Shown: positions 5,798 through 14,115, counted from the stretch's first letter. The stretch is 16,142 bases of DNA from UBA6544 sp049601975 (GCA_049601975.1 JBMYRC010000098.1:1-16142); one strand, 5' to 3'. Numbers and translations are program-made. Notes: a model not told the origin generated them from the sequence alone.

Positions 5798-5918
5798 TCT
5801 ATTTGCCTCCAACGTCTTAATCTGAAGTGAAGGACTATCTGTTTAGCCAATGGTCCCGGCTTGTGGGCGATCTATGTGTAATGGAGCTTTGCCCCTTACC
5901 TGACGAGAAGATCCGAAC

Positions 5919-7013
5919 ATGTCGAACGAACCAAATGTGGACTTTGAAACGCTCCACGAAATTGTCCAGCGCGCGAAACTGAACCTGTCCCGGCATCTAT
6001 GGGATTACCTCGTGGGCGGGACTGAGACCGAGATGACCCTGAAGCGGAACCGGCATGCGCTGGATTGCTGGGGCTTTCGGCCACGGGTTCTGAATGATGT
6101 TTCCAAGGTTGATTGTTCAACCGAGTTATTGGGCCGCAAGCTGCGCCTTCCCATTATCCTGGCGCCGATTGGCTCGCTCGAATCCTTTCATCCGGGCGGT
6201 GGCGTCAGCTCCAGCCAAGCGGCGGCGGAATTCGGCGTCTGCCACATGCTCAGTTCCGTCTCGGGACCGGGCCTCGAGGAAGTCGCCAAATGCGCCGACA
6301 ACATGAAAATCTTCCAACTCTATGTCCGGGGCGGCGATGACTTCGTCGACGAGATGGCGCAGCGCGCTATCGATGCGGGCTATGACGCTTTCGCGATCAC
6401 CGTCGACACCGCGCATTACAGCCGCCGGGAGCGCGATATCGCCAAACGGTTCGAGAAGTCCTGGGCGCGGCGGAACAGCGCCAATTGGAACTACCAAGCG
6501 ACGTTCGACTGGAAATGTTTGGAGCGCTTCAAGTCAAAGCACGACATTCCGCTTTTCATCAAAGGCATCGCCACGCCGCAAGACGCGGTGAAATGCGTCG
6601 AGCTCGGAGTCGAGGGCGTCTACGTCTCGAACCACGGCGGCCGTCAACTGGATCATGGCCTCGGTTCTTGCGCCGTCCTGCCGGAGATCGTTGACGCCAT
6701 CGATAAAAAATCGCTCGTCGTGGTCGATGGCAGTATCTGCCGCGGTACCGATGTGGTGAAAGCCATAGCTCTTGGCGCTGATGCGGTCGGGATGGGCCGG
6801 ATGCAGGGCTTCGGACTCGCTGCCGCCGGGCCCGCCGGTGTCGTGCGAATGCTGGAGATATTGGAGGACGAAGTCAGCAAGGTGTTGGGCCTCTTGGGCG
6901 TCAACAGCCTGGCGGAAGTCGACCGCAGCTACCTGGCTCCGGCTCCGGCATTGTCCGACCCGCACGCGCTAAGTGGATTCCCGCTCCTCGATATCGACGC
7001 CAATCCTTACTAA
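5919..7013 (+). CDS. FMN-dependent alpha-hydroxy-acid oxidase/dehydrogenase family protein, 364 aa
   Basis: The TIM-barrel flavoenzyme family includes glycolate oxidase, L-lactate dehydrogenase (LldD type), lactate monooxygenase and mandelate dehydrogenase; all oxidise an L-2-hydroxy acid to a 2-oxo acid. The active-site set is visible: Y30 near the N-terminus, QLY at 133-135, TVDT at 161-164 with SRRERD at 168-173, the FMN-contacting K215, and the catalytic SNHGGRQLD block (H239, R242). The phosphate-binding loop reads DGSICRGTD instead of the common DGGIRRGTD, so one Gly is Ser and one Arg is Cys. The region 174-200 is short and carries a WARRNSANW segment not typical of glycolate oxidase, so the substrate is open. 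GAGAAG stands 8 bases before the ATG. The MFS gene follows after 18 bp, suggesting co-transcription and uptake of the substrate. Confidence 0.92.
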   Translation: MSNEPNVDFETLHEIVQRAKLNLSRHLWDYLVGGTETEMTLKRNRHALDCWGFRPRVLNDVSKVDCSTELLGRKLRLPIILAPIGSLESFHPGGGVSSSQAAAEFGVCHMLSSVSGPGLEEVAKCADNMKIFQLYVRGGDDFVDEMAQRAIDAGYDAFAITVDTAHYSRRERDIAKRFEKSWARRNSANWNYQATFDWKCLERFKSKHDIPLFIKGIATPQDAVKCVELGVEGVYVSNHGGRQLDHGLGSCAVLPEIVDAIDKKSLVVVDGSICRGTDVVKAIALGADAVGMGRMQGFGLAAAGPAGVVRMLEILEDEVSKVLGLLGVNSLAEVDRSYLAPAPALSDPHALSGFPLLDIDANPY

Positions 7014-7031
7014 GAAAACACGCCGCACGTC

Positions 7032-8237
7032 ATGACGCTTTCCGACGAGAATCAGTTGGAGGGCCCATGGCGCTTGCGGATCGCTATGCTGATGGGCGCG
7101 CATGTGGTGGGCACGATAAATGTTGTGTCTGTTCTGGCTATGGCACCGGTGATCCAGCGGGAGCTTCATCTCAGCGCGACCGAAGTCGGCCTTGTTATGA
7201 CAGCCTATTATTGTGGCCAGGCGATTTGGTCTCTACCAGCGGGGGCGTTTGTCGACCGCATTGGGGTGGGGCGTAGTCTCATTGGCGCCATGATTGGGAT
7301 TGCGCTAGGCACGATAGTGGTTGCGACCGCACCCAATTTAACTTTCATTTTGTTCGGCATGTTGTTGATGGGCAGTGGTTATTCCTTCACGAATCCCTCG
7401 ACGGCGAAGGGTGTGTGCGACTGGTTTCCGCAGCACCGCCGCGCGACAGCGATGGGCGCGAAACAGACGGGCGTGCCCCTCGGTGGTGTGATTGCAGCCG
7501 GCTTTGGCGCACTCGCGGCCACCATCGACTGGCGCGTGGTCTTGGGGGGTGTCGTCATAATAACGCTGATTTTCGGCATTGCTTGTATGACATTGACCGA
7601 ACCACAAAAAGAACAGCCTGAAGTCCGAACCAGTCCTTTCGCGGGATTACGTGAATTGTTTGGCGATATGAATTACGGGCGCTTCGTGCTCTCGAATCTG
7701 CTCTACAATTTTGGGCAAGGAAATTTCTTCGCGTTCCTCACTTTGTTCATCCGTGATGCGGCGATGGCCAGTCAGGAATTCGCTAGTCTCTGTCTAGGTG
7801 TGGCACAGGCTGCGAGCGCCGCCGCCCGTTTCGGATGGGGCGTTGTCAGCGATATGTTTATGGGCGGTAGGCGAAAGGGCCTCGTCGTTGGGATCGGCAT
7901 TGTTTCGGCAATGTTGTTGGCGATGATGCCGCTGATGTTGGAAGATTGGCCGGTTTTCGTGATTCTATTGATCGTCTCCGGCCTCGGCATTACGGTCGCG
8001 AGTTATGCGGGGCTCATGCAAACCATGTCGGTCGAAGCTGTGGCGCCGCGTCTCACCGGCTCTGCCGTCGGATATAACGGCATCTGCACCCATCTTGGTG
8101 GGATTATTGGCCCACCTGCCTTTGGCGCGATTGTCGATGCGACCGGGAGTTACGGTGGCGGATGGTTGTTGACCGGCGCGGTGGTTGCTGTCGGCGTTTT
8201 CGTCGTCGGTTTCGGATTTAAAGGGGGCGACCGGTAG
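7032..8237 (+). CDS. MFS transporter, 401 aa
   Basis: This is an integral inner-membrane transporter of the major facilitator superfamily, with about 12 hydrophobic segments over 401 residues. The signature motif A between helices 2 and 3 reads GAFVDRIGVGRSLIG (71-85) with D75, R76 and R81 conserved. A second loop signature in the other half, GVVSDMFMGGRRKG, lies near residue 270, as expected for the internal repeat. The Gly-rich last helices end just before TAG. Substrates of this type include organic anions such as 2-hydroxy or dicarboxylic acids, and the gene's position 18 bp after the hydroxy-acid oxidase fits such a role; this is inference. No strong ribosome binding site is seen before ATG 7032, so translational coupling is plausible. 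Confidence 0.93.
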   Translation: MTLSDENQLEGPWRLRIAMLMGAHVVGTINVVSVLAMAPVIQRELHLSATEVGLVMTAYYCGQAIWSLPAGAFVDRIGVGRSLIGAMIGIALGTIVVATAPNLTFILFGMLLMGSGYSFTNPSTAKGVCDWFPQHRRATAMGAKQTGVPLGGVIAAGFGALAATIDWRVVLGGVVIITLIFGIACMTLTEPQKEQPEVRTSPFAGLRELFGDMNYGRFVLSNLLYNFGQGNFFAFLTLFIRDAAMASQEFASLCLGVAQAASAAARFGWGVVSDMFMGGRRKGLVVGIGIVSAMLLAMMPLMLEDWPVFVILLIVSGLGITVASYAGLMQTMSVEAVAPRLTGSAVGYNGICTHLGGIIGPPAFGAIVDATGSYGGGWLLTGAVVAVGVFVVGFGFKGGDR

Positions 8238-8249
8238 TAGGACGCCCCC
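8223..8249. terminator. bidirectional intrinsic terminator between the MFS and SDR genes
   Basis: GGGGGCG at 8223-8229 pairs with CGCCCCC at 8243-8249 around a 13-base loop. On the plus strand the stem is followed by ATTTAAT, on the minus strand by TTTAAAT. The left arm overlaps the last codons of the MFS gene. It suits both converging genes and has the richer T-run for the SDR transcript. Confidence 0.65.
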
Positions 8250-8261
8250 ATTTAATATGGC

Positions 8262-9044
8262 CTAAACAACCGGGCAAAGGCCGCCGTCGACATTAATGGC
8301 GGTGCCGGTGATGTAGCCGCCGTGATCGGACGCCAAAAGGCAGGCAATCGCGGCGTATTCTTCCGCCTTGCCGACCCGACCCATGGGAAGACCCTTGCCG
8401 AAATCGGCAAGCCATTCATCGAAGCCTTTGTTGTCACCAGCATTTTTGTGCCGTTGCACCCATTGGTCGCTCTCGATGCGGCCGACCATCAAGCCGTTGA
8501 CGAGGATATTGTCGGGTGCATATTCGCATGCCATTGCCTTGGTCAACGACATCCCGGCGGCGCGACTGATCGCGGTCGGGCCGCCTTCCGCCGGTGTTGC
8601 CTTGGCCCCGGTGTTGAGCGAGTTGATGATCCGGCCCCATTTCTGCGCCTTCATGTGCGGAATGCAGAGGCGGCTGAAGCGGATGTTGGAGAATAATTTC
8701 AGCGTGATGTCATGTTCCCAATCCTCATCGCTCAAATCCATGAAGGGAGAGCGTTTCGAGGTGCCGACATTGTTGACCAAGATATCAATGGGGCCGAGGT
8801 CGGCGACAGCGGCTGCGTGGGCGGCTTCGATTTCCGATTTCTCCAGCACATTGCAGGAATAAGCGCCGACCGTGCCGCCGGTCGCGTCCTCGATTTCCTT
8901 TTTGGTCTCGTCCAGCACGTCCTGACGGCGGGCGACGATAGCAACTTTTGCGCCGGATTCGGCGAACATCATCGCCATGGCTTTGCCGAGGCCGAGACTG
9001 CCGCCGGTGATCAGGGCGGTACGACCGTCCAAACGAACTTCCAT
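8262..9044 (-). CDS. SDR-family oxidoreductase with non-canonical active site, 260 aa
   Basis: The Rossmann fold is clear: TGGSLGLG at 13-20 for the dinucleotide, ARR at 38-40 after the second strand, NNVG at 91-94, and a C-terminal GTAINVDGG. The YxxxK catalytic pair is missing: the segment that aligns with it reads PTAISRAAG (156-164), giving Thr157 for Tyr and Arg161 for Lys. The serine region reads IINSLNTG instead of the usual INISS. The protein may be an SDR subfamily with different chemistry, or a binding or regulatory protein. ATG at 9042-9044 has AGGAGA 6 bases upstream; an 11-residue longer frame starting at 9077 has no such site. It converges on the MFS gene and has no operon partner on its own strand except the J-domain gene 114 bp upstream. 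Confidence 0.9.
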   Translation of the reverse strand: MEVRLDGRTALITGGSLGLGKAMAMMFAESGAKVAIVARRQDVLDETKKEIEDATGGTVGAYSCNVLEKSEIEAAHAAAVADLGPIDILVNNVGTSKRSPFMDLSDEDWEHDITLKLFSNIRFSRLCIPHMKAQKWGRIINSLNTGAKATPAEGGPTAISRAAGMSLTKAMACEYAPDNILVNGLMVGRIESDQWVQRHKNAGDNKGFDEWLADFGKGLPMGRVGKAEEYAAIACLLASDHGGYITGTAINVDGGLCPVV

Positions 9045-9158
9045 GTTATTTCTCCTGGTTAGGGACTGCCGGGACAACTGCGGCGCCCTTTGATTGATCT
9101 GCTAGGAACTTTGCCCGGAACCGGCATCGATCAAGTCGTAAAATACCGCCGGAGAGGG

Positions 9159-9806
9159 CTATTTTTTGAGAACAGAGAGGGCTTCGTTCAATTGCGTCAT
9201 GCGGTCGTGATGGCCGAAGCCGCTATCTGGATGATGTACCGTCGCCAGCATTCGATACCGGGATCGAATCTCTTTTTGATCTGGGCGCGTTTCGGGGAGG
9301 AAACCCAAAACATGGAGTGCCTCGGCGGAGGTTCGCACACCATTCGTCAGCGGTTCGAAGGCGAGTGCCATGACCGCGCCTTTGAGGCGGTCGATCTCGC
9401 CTTCCGCTTTTCGTAAACGGTCGCCCAGTTTCGGCTTTTTGCCTTCCTCGAGGGTCAGCGCGACGCCGCCCTGCTCCATCGCCAAGGCCATGCCAAGCGC
9501 GCGGCGAATCTCCGGTATCTTGAACCTGGCAGGAAGGCGGACTTGAAGGCGCGGTTTGCGTCGCCACGGTTTGTTGGCGCTTGGCCCGGATTTGAGCACC
9601 ACCTGTTCCCGGTCATCCGGTGTCGGTTCGCCCGGGTCGGGATATTTCGCGACCACGTCACGCGCTACCAGTAGTAAGACCGAGCGTGCCAAATCACCGA
9701 CGTTAACCTTGCGACTTCCCGCTAGCGCGGAGACCGCATCCCGGAAGGCGGACGCACCAGGGACCGCGTAGGAACGTTTCTGATTGGAGCCGGTATTTGA
9801 AGCCAT
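9159..9806 (-). CDS. J-domain protein with C-terminal J domain, 215 aa
   Basis: The last 57 residues form a J domain: ALHVLGF (163-169), a helix EIRSRYRMLATVHHPDSG that carries the essential HPD tripeptide at 192-194, then a closing helix (MTQLNEALSVLKK). J domains stimulate the ATPase of DnaK-type Hsp70 chaperones, so this is likely a co-chaperone. The N-terminal 155 residues have no Gly/Phe-rich region or zinc centre and are not recognised; they include a hydrophobic helix around 37-53 and a charged helix (GDRLRKAEGEIDRLKGAV, 128-145) that could form a coiled coil. Placing the J domain at the C-terminus, as in DjlA-like and DnaJ-III proteins, suggests a dedicated role. No clear Shine-Dalgarno is seen before ATG 9804-9806. 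Confidence 0.82.
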   Translation of the reverse strand: MASNTGSNQKRSYAVPGASAFRDAVSALAGSRKVNVGDLARSVLLLVARDVVAKYPDPGEPTPDDREQVVLKSGPSANKPWRRKPRLQVRLPARFKIPEIRRALGMALAMEQGGVALTLEEGKKPKLGDRLRKAEGEIDRLKGAVMALAFEPLTNGVRTSAEALHVLGFLPETRPDQKEIRSRYRMLATVHHPDSGFGHHDRMTQLNEALSVLKK

Positions 9807-9838
9807 CGGTGAAGGTACGTCTGCTATCTCAATATTTT

Positions 9839-9861
9839 GTAGGCCGTGAATACGGGCCTAC
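9839..9861. terminator. possible hairpin downstream of pheT
   Basis: GTAGGCC at 9839-9845 pairs with GGCCTAC at 9855-9861 around a 9-base loop. It lies 59 bp past the pheT stop on the minus strand. The sequence beyond the stem is ACAAAATATT rather than a run of T, so it is not a textbook intrinsic terminator, although it could end the rpmI-pheT transcript. Confidence 0.35.
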
Positions 9862-9920
9862 GAGATGTCGGGCCGAAAGATGCCGATTAACGTCAACTCT
9901 GTTAACTGCGAGTGCACTGG

Positions 9921-12323
9921 TCAGCGAAGAGTGCCGCCTGTCTGCTTCTCGACATTGGCAATGACTTTGGCGGCGACCGTGTCAATTTCTTCGTCGGTCA
10001 AAGTCTGTTCGGTCGGCTGCAGAGTGAGCCAGATGGCAACGGATTTTTTGTCCGCGCCAAGAGATTCCCCTTCATAGACGTCGAAGACGCCCGCGTCGGT
10101 GATCAAGTTTCGGTCGACCGTGCGAGTGGCGCGCAGGATTTGGTCGGCACTGACCGTGGCCTCGACTACAAACGCGAAGTCACGATGCACCGGCTGGAAG
10201 GATGATGCCTTGAGTGGCGGGCGGGCCTTGCCGCCACGCTGTTTCGGTTGCGGCACGTGATCCAGGAAGATTTCGAACCCGGCCGCTGGTCCCCGATCCC
10301 CGAGACGGCGGAGAATCTTTGGATGAATCTCACCGAACCAAGCGAGCACGGTCTTGCCGAGACGCAGGGTGCCGGAACGGCCCGGATGATACCAAGCAGG
10401 CGCATCGGCGCTGATTTGTAATTTATCGACGGGCGCGCCGATCGAAGCGAGAACCGCATAGGCATCCGCCTTCGTGTCGAAGACACCGGCTGGTGTCGGC
10501 GTGTCCTGCCAATGCCGGGGCCCAGAATTTCCGTGGCGGATACCGGCTGCTACCGCATCTTGTCCGGTCGGTGTGTCATCGCGATAGGCCGGGCCGACTT
10601 CGAACAAGCCGATATCGGGATACCCTCGGTCGGCATTACGCTTCGTCGCTGCCAGCAGGTTCGGCAAGATAGAGGGACGCATGACGTCCAGGTCTGCGCT
10701 GATTGGATTAGCGAGGCGCATGTTGTCGGTGACGCCGCCGAACAGATCGACATCGGTTCCTGGCATGAATGACCAGGTGACCGCTTCCATCATGTCGCGT
10801 TGCGCCAGCGTACGCTTGGCGAAAGACGCGCGGCGTTGCGGCACACCAATGGCCGGTGCCGGCAGCGAGGATGTGCGCTCCAGCGGGACCACCGGAATAT
10901 CATCGAAGCCTTTGACCCGCAGAACTTCCGCGACCAGGCAGTATTCGCTTTCTACATCGGCGCGCCATGAAGGCGTCGTGCCGTGAATGACGCCACTCTC
11001 GACGTTCGGGTTGAAACCGAGGCGCTCGAGGATCGAGACCGCATCGTCGGTTGCGACGTCGACGCCGCCGAATGTCTTCAAGCGCTCTGGGCGCAGGGAC
11101 ACGGGACGTGCCCATTGCGGCATGTCGCCGGCGACGGTCAGTTCCGAGGCCTCGCCGCCGCAGAACTCCAGGATTAGGCGGGTCGCGACATGGGCGCCCC
11201 AATAAGCGGATTCGGGGTCGAGACCGCGCTCAAAACGATAACGCGCATCAGATTCGATGCTGAGCTTGCGGCCGGTCGTCGCAGTGCGAATCGGATCAAA
11301 CAGCGCCACTTCGAGGAAGACGTTGGTTGTCGTCTCGGTGCAGCCCGTATTTTCGCCGCCCATGATGCCGCCGATAGCATATACGGCACCCTCGTCAGCA
11401 ATGACGCTCATGCCGTCTTCGAGCGTGTATTCCTTACCGTCGAGCGCGAGGATTTTCTCGCCGTCGCGGGCGAAGCGCATGGTGAGATCGCCGGACAGCT
11501 TGTCCGCATCGAAGACGTGGAGCGGGCGGCACAGGTCAAACGTGACCAGATTTGTGATGTCGACGAGTGCGGAGATGGGGCGCAAGCCGATGGCCTTCAA
11601 ACGGTCCTGTACCCATTTCGGGCTCGGGCCGTTTTGCACGCCCCGGAAGTACCGGCCGACCACCATCGGGCAGGCGTCTTGGTTGTCCGCCGAAAAATCC
11701 CGTTGCCATTTAATCGGTGGCTCGAAACCGCCCGGTATCTCTTCCGCCTCGAGTGGCTTCAATGTGCCGATACCGGCCGCCGCCAGATCGCGGGCGATGC
11801 CGCGCACCCCGAAACAATCGGCTCGGTCCGGCGTAATGCCGAGTTCGATGACCGGATCGTCCAGCCCCATCACATCCGCGGCTTCGAGGCCGATGGGCGT
11901 GTCATCCGGCAGGTCGACGATCCCGTCGTGCTCTTCGGAGATGCCCATCTCACGCTCGGAGAGCAACATGCCGTTCGATTCGACGCCGCGTATCTTGGTC
12001 GGCTTGAGGTCGATCCCTGTGCCCGGGACATGCGCGCCGGAAGGGGCGAACACGCCAATCATGCCGGTACGCGCATTCGGCGCGCCGCAAACGACCTGTA
12101 CTTGCTCGCCGTCGCCCGCATCGACAATACAGACGCGCAAGCGGTCGGCGTCGGGATGCTGTTCCGCGCTCACGACTTTCGCTGTGCGGAAACCTTTCAG
12201 GCCCGCGGCCGCGTCACTGATCTCCTCGACCTCGAGGCCGAGCATGGTCAGGCGTTCCGCTAATTCGTCAAGGGAAGCATCCGTCTCCAGATGCTCCTTC
12301 AGCCATTTCAGGGTGAATTTCAT
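9921..12323 (-). CDS. pheT: phenylalanyl-tRNA synthetase beta subunit, 800 aa
   Basis: PheT pairs with PheS in an alpha2-beta2 enzyme that charges tRNA-Phe. The domains appear in the usual order: N-terminal tRNA-binding fold (HPDADRL at about 56-62, VVCGAPNAR near 78-86, IRGVESNGML), the B3/B4 editing region, B5, the catalytic-like core (RPSILPNLLAATKRN), and the C-terminal FDX-ACB anticodon-binding domain (HRDFAFVVEATVSADQIL near 706). A length of about 800 is standard. ATG at 12321-12323 gives the family start MKFTLKWLKEHL, with GGGGA 8 bases upstream. The frame extends 21 residues further, into pheS, and that part is rejected. The start overlaps the pheS stop as ATGA, so translation is coupled and the two subunits are made together. 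Confidence 0.97.
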   Translation of the reverse strand: MKFTLKWLKEHLETDASLDELAERLTMLGLEVEEISDAAAGLKGFRTAKVVSAEQHPDADRLRVCIVDAGDGEQVQVVCGAPNARTGMIGVFAPSGAHVPGTGIDLKPTKIRGVESNGMLLSEREMGISEEHDGIVDLPDDTPIGLEAADVMGLDDPVIELGITPDRADCFGVRGIARDLAAAGIGTLKPLEAEEIPGGFEPPIKWQRDFSADNQDACPMVVGRYFRGVQNGPSPKWVQDRLKAIGLRPISALVDITNLVTFDLCRPLHVFDADKLSGDLTMRFARDGEKILALDGKEYTLEDGMSVIADEGAVYAIGGIMGGENTGCTETTTNVFLEVALFDPIRTATTGRKLSIESDARYRFERGLDPESAYWGAHVATRLILEFCGGEASELTVAGDMPQWARPVSLRPERLKTFGGVDVATDDAVSILERLGFNPNVESGVIHGTTPSWRADVESEYCLVAEVLRVKGFDDIPVVPLERTSSLPAPAIGVPQRRASFAKRTLAQRDMMEAVTWSFMPGTDVDLFGGVTDNMRLANPISADLDVMRPSILPNLLAATKRNADRGYPDIGLFEVGPAYRDDTPTGQDAVAAGIRHGNSGPRHWQDTPTPAGVFDTKADAYAVLASIGAPVDKLQISADAPAWYHPGRSGTLRLGKTVLAWFGEIHPKILRRLGDRGPAAGFEIFLDHVPQPKQRGGKARPPLKASSFQPVHRDFAFVVEATVSADQILRATRTVDRNLITDAGVFDVYEGESLGADKKSVAIWLTLQPTEQTLTDEEIDTVAAKVIANVEKQTGGTLR

Positions 12324-13396
12324 GGTGTCAGTCCCCGCAAAAGGGTGGGAACTTCCATCGGTACGAACCCGTAGTGACGCAGCCATCGAAGGTCGGCTTC
12401 GTAGAAGGTGCGCAGGTCGGGAATGCCATATTTCAGCATCGCGATGCGTTCCAGCCCCATGCCGAAGGCGAAGCCTTGGTATTCATCTGGGTCGATGCCA
12501 CCGGCCCGAAGCACACTGGGGTGGACCATGCCGCAGCCGAGAATTTCGAGCCAATCGTCGCCGGCGCCAATCTTTATACTATCGCGGTCGCGGGAGCAGC
12601 CGATATCGACTTCTGCCGATGGTTCAGTGAACGGGAAGTAGCTCGGCCGGAAGCGTACCGGTACGTTGTCGACCTCGAAATAAGCGCGGCAGAACTCGAT
12701 CAGGCAGCCCTTCAGATGGCCCATATGGGATGTCTTATCGACCACGAGCCCTTCGACCTGGTGGAACATCGGCGTGTGTGTGAGGTCTGAATCGCAGCGA
12801 TATGTACGCCCCGGCGCAATGATCCGAATCGGCGGTTCTTCCGTCTCCATCGTCCGAATTTGCACTGGCGAAGTGTGGGTCCTCAGCACCATTCGCGAAC
12901 TGTCATCCTTCTCCGGCAGATAGAAAGTGTCGTGCATTTGGCGGGCCGGATGCTCGGGCGGAATGTTCAGCGCTTCGAAATTATGGAAATCATCTTCGAT
13001 GTCCGGGCCTTCGGCGACCGAAAATCCCATCTCGCCGAAGATCGCGATCACTTCGTCCAAGGTCTGGCTGATCGGATGCAGTCGCCCGCCACCGCCGAAC
13101 TCAACCGGCAAGGTGACGTCCACGGCCTCGTCGACGAGCCGTGCATCCAATTCTGCGTCCTGCAGATCGGTCTTGCGGGCGTCGATGGCGGATTGCACCG
13201 CTTCCTTGACCTGGTTCAGCGCCTGGCCGGTGGCCTTGCGCTCGTCCGGATCGAGGCCGCCGAGGCCCTTCATCAGATCGGTGATTCGTCCCTTGCGGCC
13301 GAGCGCCGAGACGCGCAGCTGTTCCAGGGAATCGAGGTCGCTTGCTGCCGCGACATCCGCCAGCAGCGCGTCCTTCAACTGTTCGGGATTTTCCAT
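12320..13396 (-). CDS. pheS: phenylalanyl-tRNA synthetase alpha subunit, 358 aa
   Basis: This is the catalytic class II subunit. After an N-terminal coiled-coil arm (about 1-95), it shows LRTHTSPVQIR at 171-181, motif 2 (GRTYRCDSDLTHTPMFHQ, 196-213), the RPSYFPFTEPS block at 250-260 and motif 3 (GMGLERIAM, 312-320). A length of 358 is normal. The start at 13394-13396 gives MENPEQLKD, the usual family beginning; an extension to 13489 would overlap rplT and is Pro/Trp-rich. No strong Shine-Dalgarno precedes it (GGCGGA about 12 bases upstream). It follows rplT after 43 bp, a gap that opens with a short GC hairpin. Confidence 0.97.
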   Translation of the reverse strand: MENPEQLKDALLADVAAASDLDSLEQLRVSALGRKGRITDLMKGLGGLDPDERKATGQALNQVKEAVQSAIDARKTDLQDAELDARLVDEAVDVTLPVEFGGGGRLHPISQTLDEVIAIFGEMGFSVAEGPDIEDDFHNFEALNIPPEHPARQMHDTFYLPEKDDSSRMVLRTHTSPVQIRTMETEEPPIRIIAPGRTYRCDSDLTHTPMFHQVEGLVVDKTSHMGHLKGCLIEFCRAYFEVDNVPVRFRPSYFPFTEPSAEVDIGCSRDRDSIKIGAGDDWLEILGCGMVHPSVLRAGGIDPDEYQGFAFGMGLERIAMLKYGIPDLRTFYEADLRWLRHYGFVPMEVPTLLRGLTP

Positions 13397-13426
13397 CGCC
13401 AGGGGTTCCGCCAGCAGGCCGAGGCC

Positions 13427-13440
13427 GCGCCGGGAGGCGC
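13427..13440 (-). repeat. GC hairpin between rplT and pheS
   Basis: On the minus strand GCGCC-TCCC-GGCGC forms a 5-bp stem with a 4-base loop, beginning at the last base of the rplT stop codon. There is no T-run, so it should not stop transcription; it may set the relative translation or stability of the ribosomal-protein and synthetase halves of the message. Confidence 0.3.
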
Positions 13441-13799
13441 TAAGCGGCCAAGGCGGCCTGGGATTGGTCGACCAGCGCTTTAAAGGCATCCGGCTCGTGA
13501 ATGGCGAGATCGGAGAGCACCTTACGGTCGAGTTCGAAGCCGGCCTTCTTCATGCCGTTCATGAACTGCGAATAGGTCACGCCATGCTCGCGGGTCCCCG
13601 CGTTGATGCGTTGGATCCAAAGTGCCCGGAAATTCCGTTTCCGTGCGCGTCGATCGCGATAGGCGTATTGCAGATCCTTTTCGACCCGCTGAATAGCGGC
13701 GCGGAAAGTATTTTTCGAACGACCCCGCGCGCCCTTGGCGAGCTTGAGGATTTTCTTGTGGCGATTCTGTTTGGTAACGCCGCGTTTTACACGTGCCAT
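13440..13799 (-). CDS. rplT: 50S ribosomal protein L20, 119 aa
   Basis: L20 binds 23S rRNA early in large-subunit assembly. The sequence is full length and typical: start MARVKRGV, the KGARGRSKNTFRAA segment at about 22-35, the long basic helix DRRARKRNFRALWIQRINA (49-67) and the C-terminal globular domain with SDLAIHEPDAFKALV. It follows rpmI after 10 bp, and pheS follows it, so all four genes very likely share one transcript. Confidence 0.98.
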   Translation of the reverse strand: MARVKRGVTKQNRHKKILKLAKGARGRSKNTFRAAIQRVEKDLQYAYRDRRARKRNFRALWIQRINAGTREHGVTYSQFMNGMKKAGFELDRKVLSDLAIHEPDAFKALVDQSQAALAA

Positions 13800-13809
13800 G
13801 TGATACTCC

Positions 13810-14007
13810 TCACGTCCGCAGGAAGTTGCGTTTGACGATCCGCGCGTCGGCCGAGCACATGATCTGCGTGCCGCGGTTCGTGCGTTTCATCTTCTGCGAC
13901 CGACGTCGCAGCATGTGTTGGAGTTTAGCGCTATTGAAGCGGACCTTACCGGTCCCCGTGATTTTGAAACGCTTCTTCGCGCTGCTCTTGTTTTTGAGCT
14001 TGGGCAT
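13810..14007 (-). CDS. rpmI: 50S ribosomal protein L35, 65 aa
   Basis: This is a small basic protein of the large subunit. It starts MPKLKNKSSAKKRFKITGTG and ends in the basic stretch with DARIVKRNFLRT. ATG at 14005-14007 has AAGGA 7 bases upstream and gives the normal length. In-frame ATGs further upstream would add 19 non-homologous residues. It is the first gene of the rpmI-rplT-pheS-pheT transcript, about 73 nt after the predicted start. infC, which precedes rpmI in many bacteria, is not here; the upstream neighbour is a diverging SDR gene. Confidence 0.97.
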   Translation of the reverse strand: MPKLKNKSSAKKRFKITGTGKVRFNSAKLQHMLRRRSQKMKRTNRGTQIMCSADARIVKRNFLRT

Positions 14008-14086
14008 TTTGATTTCCTTATTTTGCAAATCTTCGTTGAACCGAGGAGGCATACCCATAGCCATCCGGTCCTTCTTGCGAGCGCAG

Positions 14087-14115
14087 CTTATAGACCTATG
14101 GTTCTCTTAATGCAA
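14087..14115 (-). promoter_or_regulatory. predicted sigma70 promoter of the rpmI-rplT-pheST operon
   Basis: On the minus strand, TTGCAT (14110-14115) and TATAAG (14087-14092) are exactly 17 bp apart, with good matches to both consensus boxes. Transcription would start near 14080, leaving a leader of about 73 nt before rpmI. I see no convincing attenuator or L20-binding structure in that leader. Confidence 0.65.

Noticed and set aside
9887..9905. TTAA...TTAA near the end of pheT as a CtrA box
   Set aside because: The spacing is 11 bp and there is no gene start in a suitable place.
12324..12386. N-terminal extension of pheT by 21 codons
   Set aside because: It overlaps the pheS coding region and does not resemble the PheT N-terminus, while ATG 12323 gives the conserved start with an ATGA overlap.
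11190..12630. Two long plus-strand open frames (357 and 457 codons) opposite pheT and the 3' end of pheS
   Set aside because: They lie wholly antisense to pheT and pheS, which have unmistakable motifs. Their products are Arg/Ser/Pro-rich with no recognisable domain; long antisense frames are expected in GC-rich genes.
13397..13489. N-terminal extension of pheS by 31 codons
   Set aside because: It would overlap the end of rplT and is unlike PheS starts; MENPEQLKD at 13396 fits the family.
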